Source of the DNA: JBPESP01 sp051710585
Lineage (GTDB): Bacteria > Pseudomonadota > Gammaproteobacteria > Enterobacterales > Enterobacteriaceae
DNA: 64,000 bases
Reading direction: 5' to 3'
Assembly: GCA_051710585.1 (NCBI GenBank)
Contig: JBPESP010000002.1
Location: 400,635-464,634 of the forward strand
Made by a program: the position numbers and the translations under genes. The notes under the pieces are model-generated. The model was not told the origin of the DNA. It saw only the letters and a program-made list of their open reading frames with translations, and made no database searches. Positions 33,336 through 45,216 of the stretch are shown here, piece by piece; the first letter of the stretch is position 1, and each line of letters starts with the position of its first letter.

Positions 33336-34067
33336 TCAGGCCGGATTTTCCGCGCTGATTTTTGATACTTTGTCCGCATTACCGCTCAATTGCAACTCCC
33401 GGTAAGCTTTTTCCATGTAGGGCAGCGCCTGGAGTGTTGCCTTTGTATCGGGGAAGTCGCGCAGCATTTGTTCCACACGATTGGCTACTGCGATATAAGC
33501 TCGGCGTTTATCGTAGTACTTCACTACAGATAACTCATGTTTAGCTAGACGGTTTTTAAGATAAACAAGACGTTTAGTGGCATCCATGACATACTGGCTA
33601 TTCGGATAACCTCGAATTAACTGCATAAAATCACGGAAAGCTGCGCGGCTATGCTCTGAGTTCCGATCGGAACGATCTACACTAAAGAATGCTTGCAATG
33701 CGTTGTCGTTAAGTGCCATATTGCTCAAACCCCGCATATAAAGGATATAGTCAATATTTGGATGAGTCGGATTTAACCGAAGAACACGATCGATAAAAGC
33801 TTTCGCTAGCAGCAGATCAGCAGATTTGTAATAAGCATAAATCAAGTCAAGCTGAACCTGCAGCGCGGAAGGACCGAATGGATAAAGCTTGTAAAGAGCT
33901 TCAAGTTCTTTGATCGCACCCTTATAATTACCGTCCTGCAACTTTTGCTGAGCAGCAGCGTAGATCTCGGAAGGGAGATTATCAGGAACGGTGTTTTTAT
34001 TAGCAGAACAATCCACTAATACTAGGCAAAATATGGCGGTTACCGCTAGATATTTCATACGCATCAT
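33336..34067 (-). CDS. bamD: Outer-membrane assembly factor BamD
   Basis: Essential lipoprotein of the BAM complex that folds beta-barrel proteins into the outer membrane. The 243 residues match E. coli BamD (245) across the five TPR-like repeats: EIYAAAQQKLQDGNYKGAI, YPFGPSALQVQLDLIYAYYK, NPTHPNIDYILYMRGL, FFSVDRSDRN and GYPNSQYVMDATKRLVYLK. Odd: the lipobox before Cys20 reads LVDC, whereas E. coli has LAGC; an acidic residue at the position before Cys is outside the lipobox consensus. The start MMRMKYL fits the family. It is divergent from rluD as in E. coli; its usual downstream gene raiA is dead. It would serve the porin and other barrel proteins. Confidence 0.96.
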   Translation of the reverse strand: MMRMKYLAVTAIFCLVLVDCSANKNTVPDNLPSEIYAAAQQKLQDGNYKGAIKELEALYKLYPFGPSALQVQLDLIYAYYKSADLLLAKAFIDRVLRLNPTHPNIDYILYMRGLSNMALNDNALQAFFSVDRSDRNSEHSRAAFRDFMQLIRGYPNSQYVMDATKRLVYLKNRLAKHELSVVKYYDKRRAYIAVANRVEQMLRDFPDTKATLQALPYMEKAYRELQLSGNADKVSKISAENPA

Positions 34068-34201
34068 GACTTTTTATTAATAGAGTCTTGTTTCGATAAC
34101 AATGTCCGCTTAACCCTCGTATGAAGCAAGCTATAATAGCATGCTTATTTTAAACGGCATCACCACGAAAAAAAATCAATATTAACGAAGATATCTTAAA
34201 T

Positions 34202-35181
34202 ATGGCGCAATATATAAACCTCACTGGAAGAGTGATAGAATCACAACTCGGGCAACGTTTAGATCAAGCTTTAGCAAAATTATTCCCTGATTATTCACGA
34301 TCACGAATAAAAACTTGGATCCTTGACGGCCTGGTGCAGGTAAACGGACGAGTTACAGCAATCCCAAAAAAAAAATGCTTGGCAATGAATCTATTAAAAT
34401 ACAATTTGTTATCAAAGAAGTTCCACCCTTGGAAGCGCAGAATATACCGCTGAATATCGTTTACGAAGATGACGATATCCTAGTCATCAATAAACCACGT
34501 AATCTGGTCGTACATCCCGGTGCCGGTAATGCCAATGGCACTATTTTGAATGCCTTGCTGCATTATTTTCCACCCATTATAAATGTTCCTCGTGCAGGTA
34601 TCGTGCATCGTCTAGATAAAGATACTACTGGCCTAATGGTAGTAGCTAAAACTGCACCGGCGCAGACTCGTCTAGTAGAGTCGCTGCAGGCACGGGAAAT
34701 TATCCGCGAATATGAAGCGGTAGCTATCGGCGCTATGACTGCCGGAGGCACCGTGGAGAAGCCGATTTTGCGCCATGCTACCAAACGAACGCATATGGCA
34801 GTGCACCCAATGGGTAAAACGGCAATGACCCATTACCGTATAATAGAACACTTTCGCGCACATACTTTTCTCCGATTGCGTCTAGAAACCGGACGAAAGC
34901 ACCAGATCCGCGTGCATATGGCGCATATAAATCATCCATTGGTAGGCGATCCACTTTACGGCGGACGCCAACGATCACCAAAAGGGGCTTCTGCCGCCTT
35001 CAATGAAGTGCTACGCAGTTTTGATCGCCAGGCGCTGCATGCCGCCATGCTGCGGCTATATCATCCCATTACTTCAATTGAAATGGAGTGGCATGCAGCG
35101 CTGCCACAGGATATGGTGGCATTAATAGTAGCATTGAAGGTAGATAAAGACCTTTTTAAGGATAGCATAGACTGGCTATGA
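34202..35181 (+). CDS. rluD: 23S rRNA pseudouridine synthase RluD, single frameshift in A10 tract
   Basis: RluD makes pseudouridines 1911, 1915 and 1917 in helix 69 of 23S rRNA. The coding information is complete: the N-terminal S4 domain (QLGQRLDQALAKLFPDYSR, SRIKTWILDGLVQVNG) and the catalytic domain with HRLDKDTTGLMVVAKT containing the catalytic Asp. A run of ten A (34366-34375) puts the two parts in different frames. One extra A restores a 326-codon frame, the exact E. coli length, with no other defect. Endosymbionts are known to tolerate such tracts through transcriptional slippage, so the gene may still work; alternatively it is freshly dead, or an ATG at 34375 gives a protein without the S4 domain. 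The stop overlaps the dead pgeF start (ATGA). Confidence 0.88.
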
Positions 35182-35840
35182 TCCGACTTAATTCTACCTG
35201 ATTAGCCATTGTTCTCTCCCACCAAAAGCGCAGACCTGCAGCGCCCCTAACCCTGATATATGCTTAAACGTAGGCGACCATATTATAAATAATTCCGAAT
35301 GTACTGAGAAACCATTGCCGACTAGCACTACTCTAGCAGATTTACCCACTGCCTCTAGTTAACACAGGCGCTTAGTATTGATATAGTTACGCTTAATAGT
35401 AACACGCTGCGGCCACTGTATGGTAATACAGTTTACACATGGACACCTAGGGAAAGACGCTTCAGCGTGACCACCGATCGTCTGCTAGTTCTTTTTTCCG
35501 ATCAGAGATAGCGGGAAGTTTAGCGGCCAATGTCTCTAGAAGATATTCTTAACCTTCCTAGGTCACGGATACCGGTCCAGAAGTGTTTGAAGTAGCCCGA
35601 AGTTAAAGATACTTTTGCTTGCTATTGTAACTAGCGATGGGGAATCCTTTTCCTCACTTGGAAAATATACCTGACCGATCTCTAGCAACTGGCGCATTTA
35701 TATCTCTGATCGGCCAGGATCCACATCGTGGCGTGACGGTTAGAATTGTACAGTGCAAGAAACGATATTTTGGGATGAAGGTGTCACCGAACATATAGAA
35801 ACTTTGCTTTATCCAATAATATCATCTTACCCAAGACGAT
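35178..35840 (+). pseudogene. pgeF: Dead pgeF (yfiH), laccase-domain purine/peptidoglycan editing factor
   Basis: PgeF prevents wrong amino acids such as Ser from entering peptidoglycan stem peptides. The relic begins at an ATG overlapping the rluD stop. It reads short pieces: NVGDHIINNSECTEK-like (family NLGAHCGDNPDHVEENR), DRLLVLFSDQR (family ADCLPVLFCNRAG), TGPEVFEVA (family IGPRAFEVGAE) and a LADIYQLA-like block near 35660. Stops and shifts throughout. Gene order rluD-pgeF-clpB-rrn is that of E. coli. End approximate. Confidence 0.75.
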
Positions 35841-35943
35841 CTAGGATTGATAATAATTATTTTGAACATTATTGGTGAAATATCTTCTTTAATCTTAAAT
35901 TAATGACCTTATTTAATTTAAAAATAACAATTTTGAGTAATAC

Positions 35944-36220
35944 ATGTCTCTATACGTTTTATCAATAAGTTTCAATGTGCCTTCCGACGCCAAGTCCCTG
36001 GCTCTCGAAGATGAGAATCAGCTTATTGAACCCCTAAACGTAATAACGGCCCTTTTAAAGCTAGAAGGTGATTCACTGTATCATTCAAGTGTACTCTAGC
36101 GGTGCACTAAAAATAATCAGGTCCTTATCGATAAAGCTGAAGGGTAGACAAAACCACCATTTTTGAAGGACTAGCAAAGCGTATCTTCAACGGCGAAGTA
36201 TCAAAAAAGCTTAAATTAAG
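35944..36220 (+). pseudogene. clpB: Remnant of clpB, disaggregase chaperone
   Basis: Only the start and one inner piece of this 857-codon gene remain. From the ATG at 35944 it reads FNVPSDAKSLALEDENQLIE and PLNVITALLKLEGDSL (family LADAQSLALGHDNQFIE, PLHLMSALLNQEGGS). A jump then leads to TKTTIFEGLAKRIFNGEVSK just after the first Walker A motif (family [20 protein letters not shown]). Everything downstream is gone. So about 2.3 kb have been deleted between here and the rRNA promoter. ClpB normally rescues aggregated proteins with DnaK. Confidence 0.88.
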
Positions 36221-37229
36221 AATCAGGTGTTATTATAGTGTCACACTAAATTTAACTACTTGAAAAGAGATGATATGATCATACATCATAATAATACTAG
36301 TGTAAATCAAGCTAAAAAAAGAAGAAATTTCAGTCTTAAATTTAAACGCAAATTTACTCAACTGGTTTTAGAATAAACTCAGCATAAATGCTTTTTTAAT
36401 CGGGAAAATTTAGAGGGCACTAGCTCTAGCTAAGCTCTACCGCGTATTCGGTTTTATCGTAGTAGCTACTACGATAAACAATATATATAAAAGTCATCCT
36501 AAAGCCATCATAGCCATGATGCATAGCTGACATAAGAGTATAGCTACTAGAACAACCCCAAGAGAGTTTTACGTATATGGCGAAGCCTCACAGGCAAACC
36601 CATGAAAGCTCTGTAGCTTATTAGTTTTCAGGGCAGCTAAACACAGAGCTAGCAGTGTGATGGTCAAGAGTATGGTGCTATGATCCTGAATGGTTTTGAG
36701 CGCTAGTTCGCGATAACAAAGAGCAAAAAGGTATGGTGTGGCCTGTAGTACCACACCTAGTCTTAGGAAGACTGTGGCATGATACCTATGGATTTTAACA
36801 TGCTATAAGGAACCTAGGCTGAACTAAGTTGTCCTGTTCCCTCCACTGAACTAAGCTGAACTTAAGAGGGAGGGGTATTACCAAAATTCCCCTAGATCAA
36901 CTGCAATGTCTTTATTAGTAGTTGACAGAATGGGTTACACCACAACCCAGTTAGTAAACTAACTGGAAATCCATCAGACTAGATATACAGGATAATCATC
37001 ATATCTTTGGCTAGTCAGTAAACCCGTGGCGGGAAGGGCCTAGATGATGACTCCAAACCGCGTAGTTTTCTATGGTATGTTGTCATCCACTCTGTTATGT
37101 TAGCGACCTTCATGGTAATAAGTGTCCCAACTGCAACATACTACATCGAAACGCGGTTTTAATATCCTTTTGTTACGCCTGCTGTAAATTTCACCTTTCA
37201 CCAATTAAACTTATTTTTTTACATTCAGT
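36221..37229. other. Decayed DNA upstream of the rRNA promoters
   Basis: No gene is recognisable. It holds a 26-base perfect palindrome (36453-36478), an inverted repeat CCAGTTAGT/AA/ACTAACTGG (36947-36966), a GGTGTGG/CCACACC stem near 36737-36759 and a repeated CTGAACTAAG near 36818-36859. I looked for 16S rRNA signatures here and found none. Confidence 0.45.
36453..36478. repeat. Perfect 26-base palindrome without loop
   Basis: TTTATCGTAGTAG is followed at once by its exact reverse complement. Loop-free palindromes of this length are normally unstable in bacteria with active SbcCD. No gene is associated. Confidence 0.9.
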
Positions 37230-37258
37230 GCTTACCAGCAGCTGAAAGGCCCTATAAT
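37230..37258 (+). promoter_or_regulatory. rRNA operon promoter P1
   Basis: The sequence CCTATAATTCGCCTCC at 37251 on matches the E. coli rrn P1 core (CCTATAATGCGCCTCC) with a perfect -10 TATAAT (37253-37258). The -35 region is weak by sequence (around 37230-37236), as is common for rrn P1, which depends on upstream activation. Confidence 0.8.
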
Positions 37259-37346
37259 TCGCCTCCACTAACTAATCGGGAATATAGTTACTAGGACACT
37301 CCAAAAGCTCGCTTATAGGAAAAAACCTACTGCAGTAAATAAAAGC

Positions 37347-37374
37347 TTGACTCTGCAGCAGGAAAGTGTATAAA
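37347..37374 (+). promoter_or_regulatory. rRNA operon promoter P2
   Basis: TTGACT (37347-37352), a 16-base spacer and TATAAA (37369-37374) match the rrn P2 layout of enteric bacteria, whose typical sequence is TTGACTCTGTAGCGGGAA followed by the -10. Confidence 0.85.
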
Positions 37375-37407
37375 AGACTCTCTTTAGAGAAAGAAAGTTC
37401 CTGGGAC

Positions 37408-37436
37408 TGCTCTTTAACAATTTATCAGATAATCTG
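37408..37436 (+). promoter_or_regulatory. rRNA leader: boxA and 5' arm of the 16S processing stem
   Basis: TGCTCTTTAACA (37408-37419) is the rrn leader boxA that binds the antitermination complex. TATCAGATAATCTG (37423-37436) is the 5' arm of the long RNase III stem that normally brackets 16S rRNA. Its partner arm is at 37631-37644. Confidence 0.85.
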
Positions 37437-37630
37437 AGTAAGCACTCATACATACTCATACGTTGAGTAAATTTACGTTTAATTTTTTTGATTTGGGTTA
37501 CACCCGTATTGTGCCCGTATTGTGTTTATAACCACAGCACCTCTATCCAAATTATTATTTCATCAGTTTCATAATTCTGGATATTCTGGATATCTGGATA
37601 ACAGCATTACCATATAAAAATATTTTCAAA
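37437..37630 (+). other. Site of the missing 16S rRNA gene
   Basis: In a normal operon the leader is followed by a 1.5 kb 16S gene. Here only 194 bases lie between the two arms of the 16S processing stem, with no 16S motif (no AGAGTTTGAT start, no GGATCACCTCC end). The filler is AT-rich and holds short tandem repeats: ACTCATAC twice, CCCGTATTGTG twice, and CTGGATAT three times. So the gene has been cleanly lost from this copy. Confidence 0.85.
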
Positions 37631-37644
37631 CAGATTACCTGATA
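37631..37644 (+). promoter_or_regulatory. 3' arm of the 16S RNase III processing stem
   Basis: CAGATTACCTGATA pairs with the leader arm at 37423-37436 at 13 of 14 positions. It normally lies just after the 16S gene and before the spacer tRNA. Confidence 0.8.
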
Positions 37645-37695
37645 ACAGTCACGAGCAAAGTAAACCCGTCGGCGGATTTTTATGCCGATTTTAGT

Positions 37696-37771
37696 GTCCC
37701 CTTCGTCTAGTGGCCTAGGACACTGCCCTTTCACGGCGGCAACAGGGGTTCGAACCCCCTAGGGGACACCA
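37696..37771 (+). tRNA. tRNA-Glu (anticodon TTC), rRNA spacer tRNA
   Basis: A 76-base tRNA with encoded CCA. It is nearly identical to the E. coli spacer tRNA-Glu: acceptor GTCCCCT paired with AGGGGAC, anticodon arm CCGCC-like stem around CTTTCAC, and T arm AGGGGTTCGAACCCCCT. It precedes the 23S gene as in rrnB, rrnC, rrnE and rrnG of E. coli; the clpB neighbourhood points to descent from an rrnG-like operon. Confidence 0.97.
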
Positions 37772-38098
37772 CTTTTATTTTTATTTCAGAATGTCTTCTA
37801 TAATAAATGCACTCTACGAAATACCGCTCTTTAAAAATCCGGAACAAAGCTGAAAATTTTAAATATGCTGAAGCGCAAATTTCAGCATGGTGCGTCTCTT
37901 AAAAAACTAAACAAAGTTAATGCACAAGTGTTATCACTGAGTACTACTGCGTAGACACTCTCTTCTTAAATTCTTAAATCTTAAACTCCGCGTGCTCTTC
38001 TTTTTTATTAAGAGCACCACCGAGACGAAATTGAACGAGCAGTGATTCAAGATAAAGCGCAGCCAGCCGAAAAGTAGACAAACAGCTCAGGGTTGTGA
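37772..38098 (+). other. tRNA-23S spacer with boxA
   Basis: The spacer contains the second boxA (GCTCTTTAAAAAT, 37826-37838) as in E. coli operons. Sequences bracketing the 23S gene would form its RNase III stem, but I did not trace the full pairing. No gene is present. Confidence 0.65.
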
Positions 38099-41006
<2,908 letters not shown>

Positions 41007-41082
41007 ACAACACCTAAGCTGTTTGAGAGCACAAAAGCTAGAGATAACACAAAATATCAGCACAGAATATGAAAAAAGAATT

Positions 41083-41203
41083 TGCCTGGCGGCAAAAGCG
41101 CGGTGGTACCACCTGACCCCATGCCGAACTCAGAAGTGAAACGCCGTAGCGCCGATGGTAGTGTGGGGTTCTCCCCATGCGAGAGTAGGGAACTGCCAGG
41201 CAT
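41083..41203 (+). rRNA. rrf: 5S ribosomal RNA
   Basis: About 120 bases with paired ends TGCCTGGC and GCCAGGCA and the conserved core CCCCATGCCGAACTCAGAAG. It follows 23S after 76 bases, as is normal. It ends the operon before a terminator. Confidence 0.96.
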
Positions 41204-41210
41204 CCATTAC

Positions 41211-41242
41211 AAGCCCTAAACCACTATTTAGGGCTTTTTTTT
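41211..41242 (+). terminator. Intrinsic terminator of the rRNA operon
   Basis: Perfect stem AAGCCCTAAA / TTTAGGGCTT with a six-base loop, followed directly by a run of T. It lies just after 5S. Confidence 0.93.
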
Positions 41243-41341
41243 ATTTCAAATAAAAATAAATAAGATAACAAAAAAGTTATTCTAAATTGATTCCTGGTTT
41301 TTTCTGTTAAAAAAAATTACCTGTATATAATTAAAAATTTA

Positions 41342-42991
41342 TCAGTAACGCCATAATTTATAGCGATTAATTAGGCCATTGGTAGAACTATCATGAGCAT
41401 CAACCAGATTATCCTGCATCAATTCCAGCAGAATACTGTTAGCAAGTTGTTTACCTAACTCAACGCCCCACTGGTCAAAGCTATAAATATTCAATATAAC
41501 CCCTTGCGTGAAAATTTTGTGTTCATACAGCGCAATCAGTGCACCCAAACTATAAGGGGTAATCTTACGCAGCAAGATAGAGTTACTCGGACGATTACCC
41601 TCAAACACTTTATACGGCGCAAGATACTGCACTTGATCCGGTGATTTCCCAGCCGCGCTTAATTCCTGCTCTACCGTTTTACGTAACTTCCCAAAAGCTA
41701 ATGCTTCTGTCTGAGCAAAGAAGTTAGAGAGCAACTTGACGTGATGATCAGCAAGGGGATTATGGCTGATAGAAGGCGCGATAAAATCGCAGGGAACAAT
41801 TTTAGTCCCTTGATGGATTAGCTGATAAAATGCATGCTGACCGTTAGTGCCTGGTTCGCCCCAAATAATAGGTCCAGTTTGATAACTGACAGGATATCCA
41901 TCGCGATCGATATATTTTCCATTTGATTCCATATTTCCTTGTTGGAAATAAGCGGCAAAACGGTGCATATATTGATCATAAGGTAAAATTGCCTCTGTTT
42001 CCATACCGAAAAAATTGTTATACCAAATACTGATGACCGCTAAGAGCAACGGCAAATTCTTATCCAACGGTGTCAATAAAAAGTGCTGATCCATAGCGTG
42101 CGCACCATTGAGCAGTTTTTCAAAATTATCAAAACCAAGCGATAGTGCGATAGAAAGACCAATGGCGGACCAAAGCGAATAGCGGCCTCCAACCCAATCC
42201 CAAAACTCAAAAATATTCTCAGTATTAATGCCAAATTCCACCACTGCTTTTATATTGGTAGACAACGCAACAAAATGACGGGTAATATATTGCTCATCCC
42301 TCGCTGTTTTCAAGAACCAATCTCGGGCACTATACGCATTAGTCATAGTTTCCTGGGTAGTAAAGGTCTTTGATGCCACTATAAATAACGTGGTAGCTGG
42401 GTCTAGATCTTTTATGGTTTCAGTAATATGCGTTCCATCCACATTGGAGAGATAGTGCATATTGAGATGATTTTTATAAGGCCGCAACGCCTCAGTTACC
42501 ATATATGGGCCAAGATCAGAGCCACCAATGCCAATATTAACGATGTCGGTGATGATGCAGTTAGTATACCCCTTCCATTCACCACCGATGATCTGATTAC
42601 AAAATTGTTTCATTTTTGCTAAAACCGTATTAACGTCCAGCATGACATCTTTACCATTCATGTTAATCGGCGTGTTGCTACGGTTACGCAGCGCAACATG
42701 CAACACCGCCCGACCTTCTGTATGATTGATTATTTCGCCGCTAAACATATCAGAAATAGCCTCTTTGATACCACACTCTTCCGCTAGCGCCAGTAACTGG
42801 GTTAACGTTTCAGCGGTCATACGATTTTTTGAATAGTCAACCAGTATTTGATCATCGAAAGTGACCGAGAAAGAGGAAAAGCGCTCAGGATCCTGCAAGA
42901 ATAAATCGCGAATATGGACATCTTTCATCATAACAAAATGTTGTTGCAGCGCTTTCCAAGCGGCGGTATGGCTAGGATTGATATTTTTCAT
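41342..42991 (-). CDS. pgi: Glucose-6-phosphate isomerase
   Basis: Interconverts glucose 6-phosphate and fructose 6-phosphate in glycolysis, in the cytoplasm. The 549 residues equal the E. coli length. The start is MKNINPSHTAAWKALQQHF. Signature DWVGGRYSLWSAIGL lies near residue 270, and the catalytic residues are in GNMESNGK (Glu), GQHAFYQLIHQGT (His) and FDQWGVELGKQLA (Lys). The ribosome site is weak (AAGAGTG). It stands alone: the rRNA terminator lies on one side and decayed DNA on the other. The coding sequence looks under normal constraint. Upstream, where lysC lies in E. coli, I could not recognise a gene. Confidence 0.98.
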   Translation of the reverse strand: MKNINPSHTAAWKALQQHFVMMKDVHIRDLFLQDPERFSSFSVTFDDQILVDYSKNRMTAETLTQLLALAEECGIKEAISDMFSGEIINHTEGRAVLHVALRNRSNTPINMNGKDVMLDVNTVLAKMKQFCNQIIGGEWKGYTNCIITDIVNIGIGGSDLGPYMVTEALRPYKNHLNMHYLSNVDGTHITETIKDLDPATTLFIVASKTFTTQETMTNAYSARDWFLKTARDEQYITRHFVALSTNIKAVVEFGINTENIFEFWDWVGGRYSLWSAIGLSIALSLGFDNFEKLLNGAHAMDQHFLLTPLDKNLPLLLAVISIWYNNFFGMETEAILPYDQYMHRFAAYFQQGNMESNGKYIDRDGYPVSYQTGPIIWGEPGTNGQHAFYQLIHQGTKIVPCDFIAPSISHNPLADHHVKLLSNFFAQTEALAFGKLRKTVEQELSAAGKSPDQVQYLAPYKVFEGNRPSNSILLRKITPYSLGALIALYEHKIFTQGVILNIYSFDQWGVELGKQLANSILLELMQDNLVDAHDSSTNGLINRYKLWRY

Positions 42992-43923
42992 AAGAAAACA
43001 CTCTTAATAGGTAATTAAATTTTTTATCCCCATTCAAATAGACATAGCAATAGCCATAACATTTTTTTGATCCCAGCGTATGAAGCGCATTAGCAAAATA
43101 TACCGCTCTAAACTTTTAGATTCCACCTCCAGTAAAGCAACTATGCCGTTAAAGCTATTTATATATTTTCTAACTATAAGCAAGGAAAATCATGCTATTG
43201 TTGTTACTATATTTTCAAATATAGGTTGGTTCTTGCATTCCTACTACCGATACCGCCAGCCAATTACTAAAATCAAAGCTTAAATATAGACTCTCTTATC
43301 AGCCAATTGTTAGGTTTGTGCAGACCGCTCTAATAAGCCATGAAACCACTTAAACCTTGCTGAAACCTAGCGACAAACTAAGCGTTAGGAGCGCGCTGGC
43401 TGAGGATAAGAGTTTTCACAGACGTATCACGATTGCGGGTGCTGAAATACCTCCTAATTTCAGTTGCAAACAAGACTGCTAGTGAAACCCGTATCCAAGA
43501 GAATTTTCTTTTATATGCTCTCTCTTCAACTACCAGACATCTCAGAGCTCTATAGGAATTTTATTAAGTAGCTCCAAGCAGCTTAAATGTAACGCCACTG
43601 ATTCTACTGGTCATTTTATACTACGTAAGAGGTGATAGAAGCTTTTCACTGGCTGTAGTGGAAGGAATTACCATAAAAATTTTATCGCGCTCCGCATTTC
43701 TCCCTTTCGCCACCTCATGGAAATCTTGATCTAGATATATCAGGCTTCTCAAGTACCCGTCAGCTCTATGAATTGTAACTACACAAAGCCAACAAGCGCA
43801 CACAAGAACCATTCTACCACAGGCTAGAACCCTAATGCTGCCTATTATGCAGCATTGCCCCGTTTTAAATAAACAGCAAGGAAGGTGTGGATCGTTTTCC
43901 GGAGCTTAAAGGTTATTATAAAG
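42992..43923. other. No recognisable gene (0.9 kb)
   Basis: Between pgi and gltP I see no assignable gene. A 63-codon minus-strand frame (43621-43812) has a protein-like stretch (DQDFHEVAKGRNAERDKIF) that I do not recognise; it may be the tail of a dead gene. Confidence 0.4.
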
Positions 43924-45216
43924 TTAATCCATAGTCATCTCTTCTTCATACGCTAACGCCTGAACGCTATCATATTGATTTTCCCATTTAGCTATCACCA
44001 ATACTGCTAGCGCATTCCCTACTACATTAAGCGCAGTGCGTGCCATGTCTAAAATACGATCAACACCAGCAATAAACGCCAACCCTTCTAGCGGAATACC
44101 TACGCTACCAAGAGTTGCTAGCAGGACTACAAAGGATACTCCTGGTACTCCCGCGATCCCCTTGGATGTCACCATTAACGTCAGAACCAGTATCACTTCT
44201 TGCCCTAAAGACAGCTCAATGCCGTAAAGCTGGGCAATAAAAATGGCAGCTATACTCTGATATAGCGTAGAACCGTCTAGATTAAATGAATATCCGGTCG
44301 GTACTACGAAGCTAGTAATGGCTGCCGGTGCGCCGTAGGCCTCCATTTTTTCAATAATACGCGGCAATACGCTTTCCGAACTAGCGGTAGAGAAAGCTAA
44401 AATCAATTCTTCCTTCAAGATGCAAATCAATGTCCAAATACGCAATCGGCAAAGCCGCGCCACAGCGCCCAGCACTATCATTGCAAAAAAAATAATCGCA
44501 GCATATACAAGCAGAACCAGCTTACCCAAAGGTAACAATGAAGCAAAACCAAATGTCGCCACGGTAACTGAAATTAGTGCAAATACCCCTATTGGCGCAT
44601 ATCGCATCACTATATGTGTAACTTTAAACATCGTTTCTGCTACTGCATTAAACACATTAAATAACGGTAAGCGTATATTTTCTGCCAGTGAGGCTAAACC
44701 CAGCCCGAATAATACAGAGAAGAAGATGATCGGCAACATATCACCCCTCGCCATCGAGGAAAAAATATTCGCTGGGATAAGCGATAAGATCGTGCTAACA
44801 AAACTATGCCTACTTGATTGAACTGCGACAGTAGCTTGTTCATATTTTGAAATATCCACTACCGCTAGCGTTGACATATCAATCCCGTAGCCGGGATGGA
44901 ATACATTGGCAAGGGTAATCCCCAGAATAATCGCTAGGGTCGTGATTATTTCGAAATATAAGATGGTTTTCAATCCGATACTGCCAAGCTTTTTAACATC
45001 ACCAATTCCTGCAATGCCAACAACCAGCGTAGCCACCACAATGGGCACTACGATCATTTTAATCATGCGTATAAAAATTTCCCCAGACGGCGAAAGTATA
45101 TTGTTTATCATCCAATCACGTAATTCACCCTGGTTATGGAGTACAGCGCCGAGGAGAATACCGAGGATTAAAGCAATAAGAATTTGCCAAGCGAGCGTTA
45201 CTTTTAACTTTTTCAT
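43924..45216 (-). CDS. gltP: Proton/glutamate-aspartate symporter
   Basis: An inner-membrane carrier of the DAACS family that imports glutamate and aspartate with protons. The 430 residues align with E. coli GltP (437) all along: AWQILIALILGILLG, MIKMIVVPIVVATLVVGIAG, the serine-rich reentrant loop STASSESVLPRI, VPTGYSFNLDGS, and the substrate-site region GIAGVPGVSFVVLLATLGS and DRILDMARTALNVVGNALA. I chose the ATG at 45214-45216 (MKKLKVTLAWQ), which matches the family; longer in-frame starts add up to 23 unrelated residues. A dead acs lies divergently upstream, so the nrf genes that separate them in E. coli are gone. Import of host glutamate or aspartate is a plausible role. Confidence 0.96.
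   Translation of the reverse strand: MKKLKVTLAWQILIALILGILLGAVLHNQGELRDWMINNILSPSGEIFIRMIKMIVVPIVVATLVVGIAGIGDVKKLGSIGLKTILYFEIITTLAIILGITLANVFHPGYGIDMSTLAVVDISKYEQATVAVQSSRHSFVSTILSLIPANIFSSMARGDMLPIIFFSVLFGLGLASLAENIRLPLFNVFNAVAETMFKVTHIVMRYAPIGVFALISVTVATFGFASLLPLGKLVLLVYAAIIFFAMIVLGAVARLCRLRIWTLICILKEELILAFSTASSESVLPRIIEKMEAYGAPAAITSFVVPTGYSFNLDGSTLYQSIAAIFIAQLYGIELSLGQEVILVLTLMVTSKGIAGVPGVSFVVLLATLGSVGIPLEGLAFIAGVDRILDMARTALNVVGNALAVLVIAKWENQYDSVQALAYEEEMTMD

Noticed and set aside
36221..37229. Displaced 16S rRNA upstream of the promoters
   Set aside because: No conserved 16S motif is present.
43621..43812. 63-codon minus-strand frame taken at first for lysC
   Set aside because: It does not match LysC or any protein I know; kept only as unassigned.
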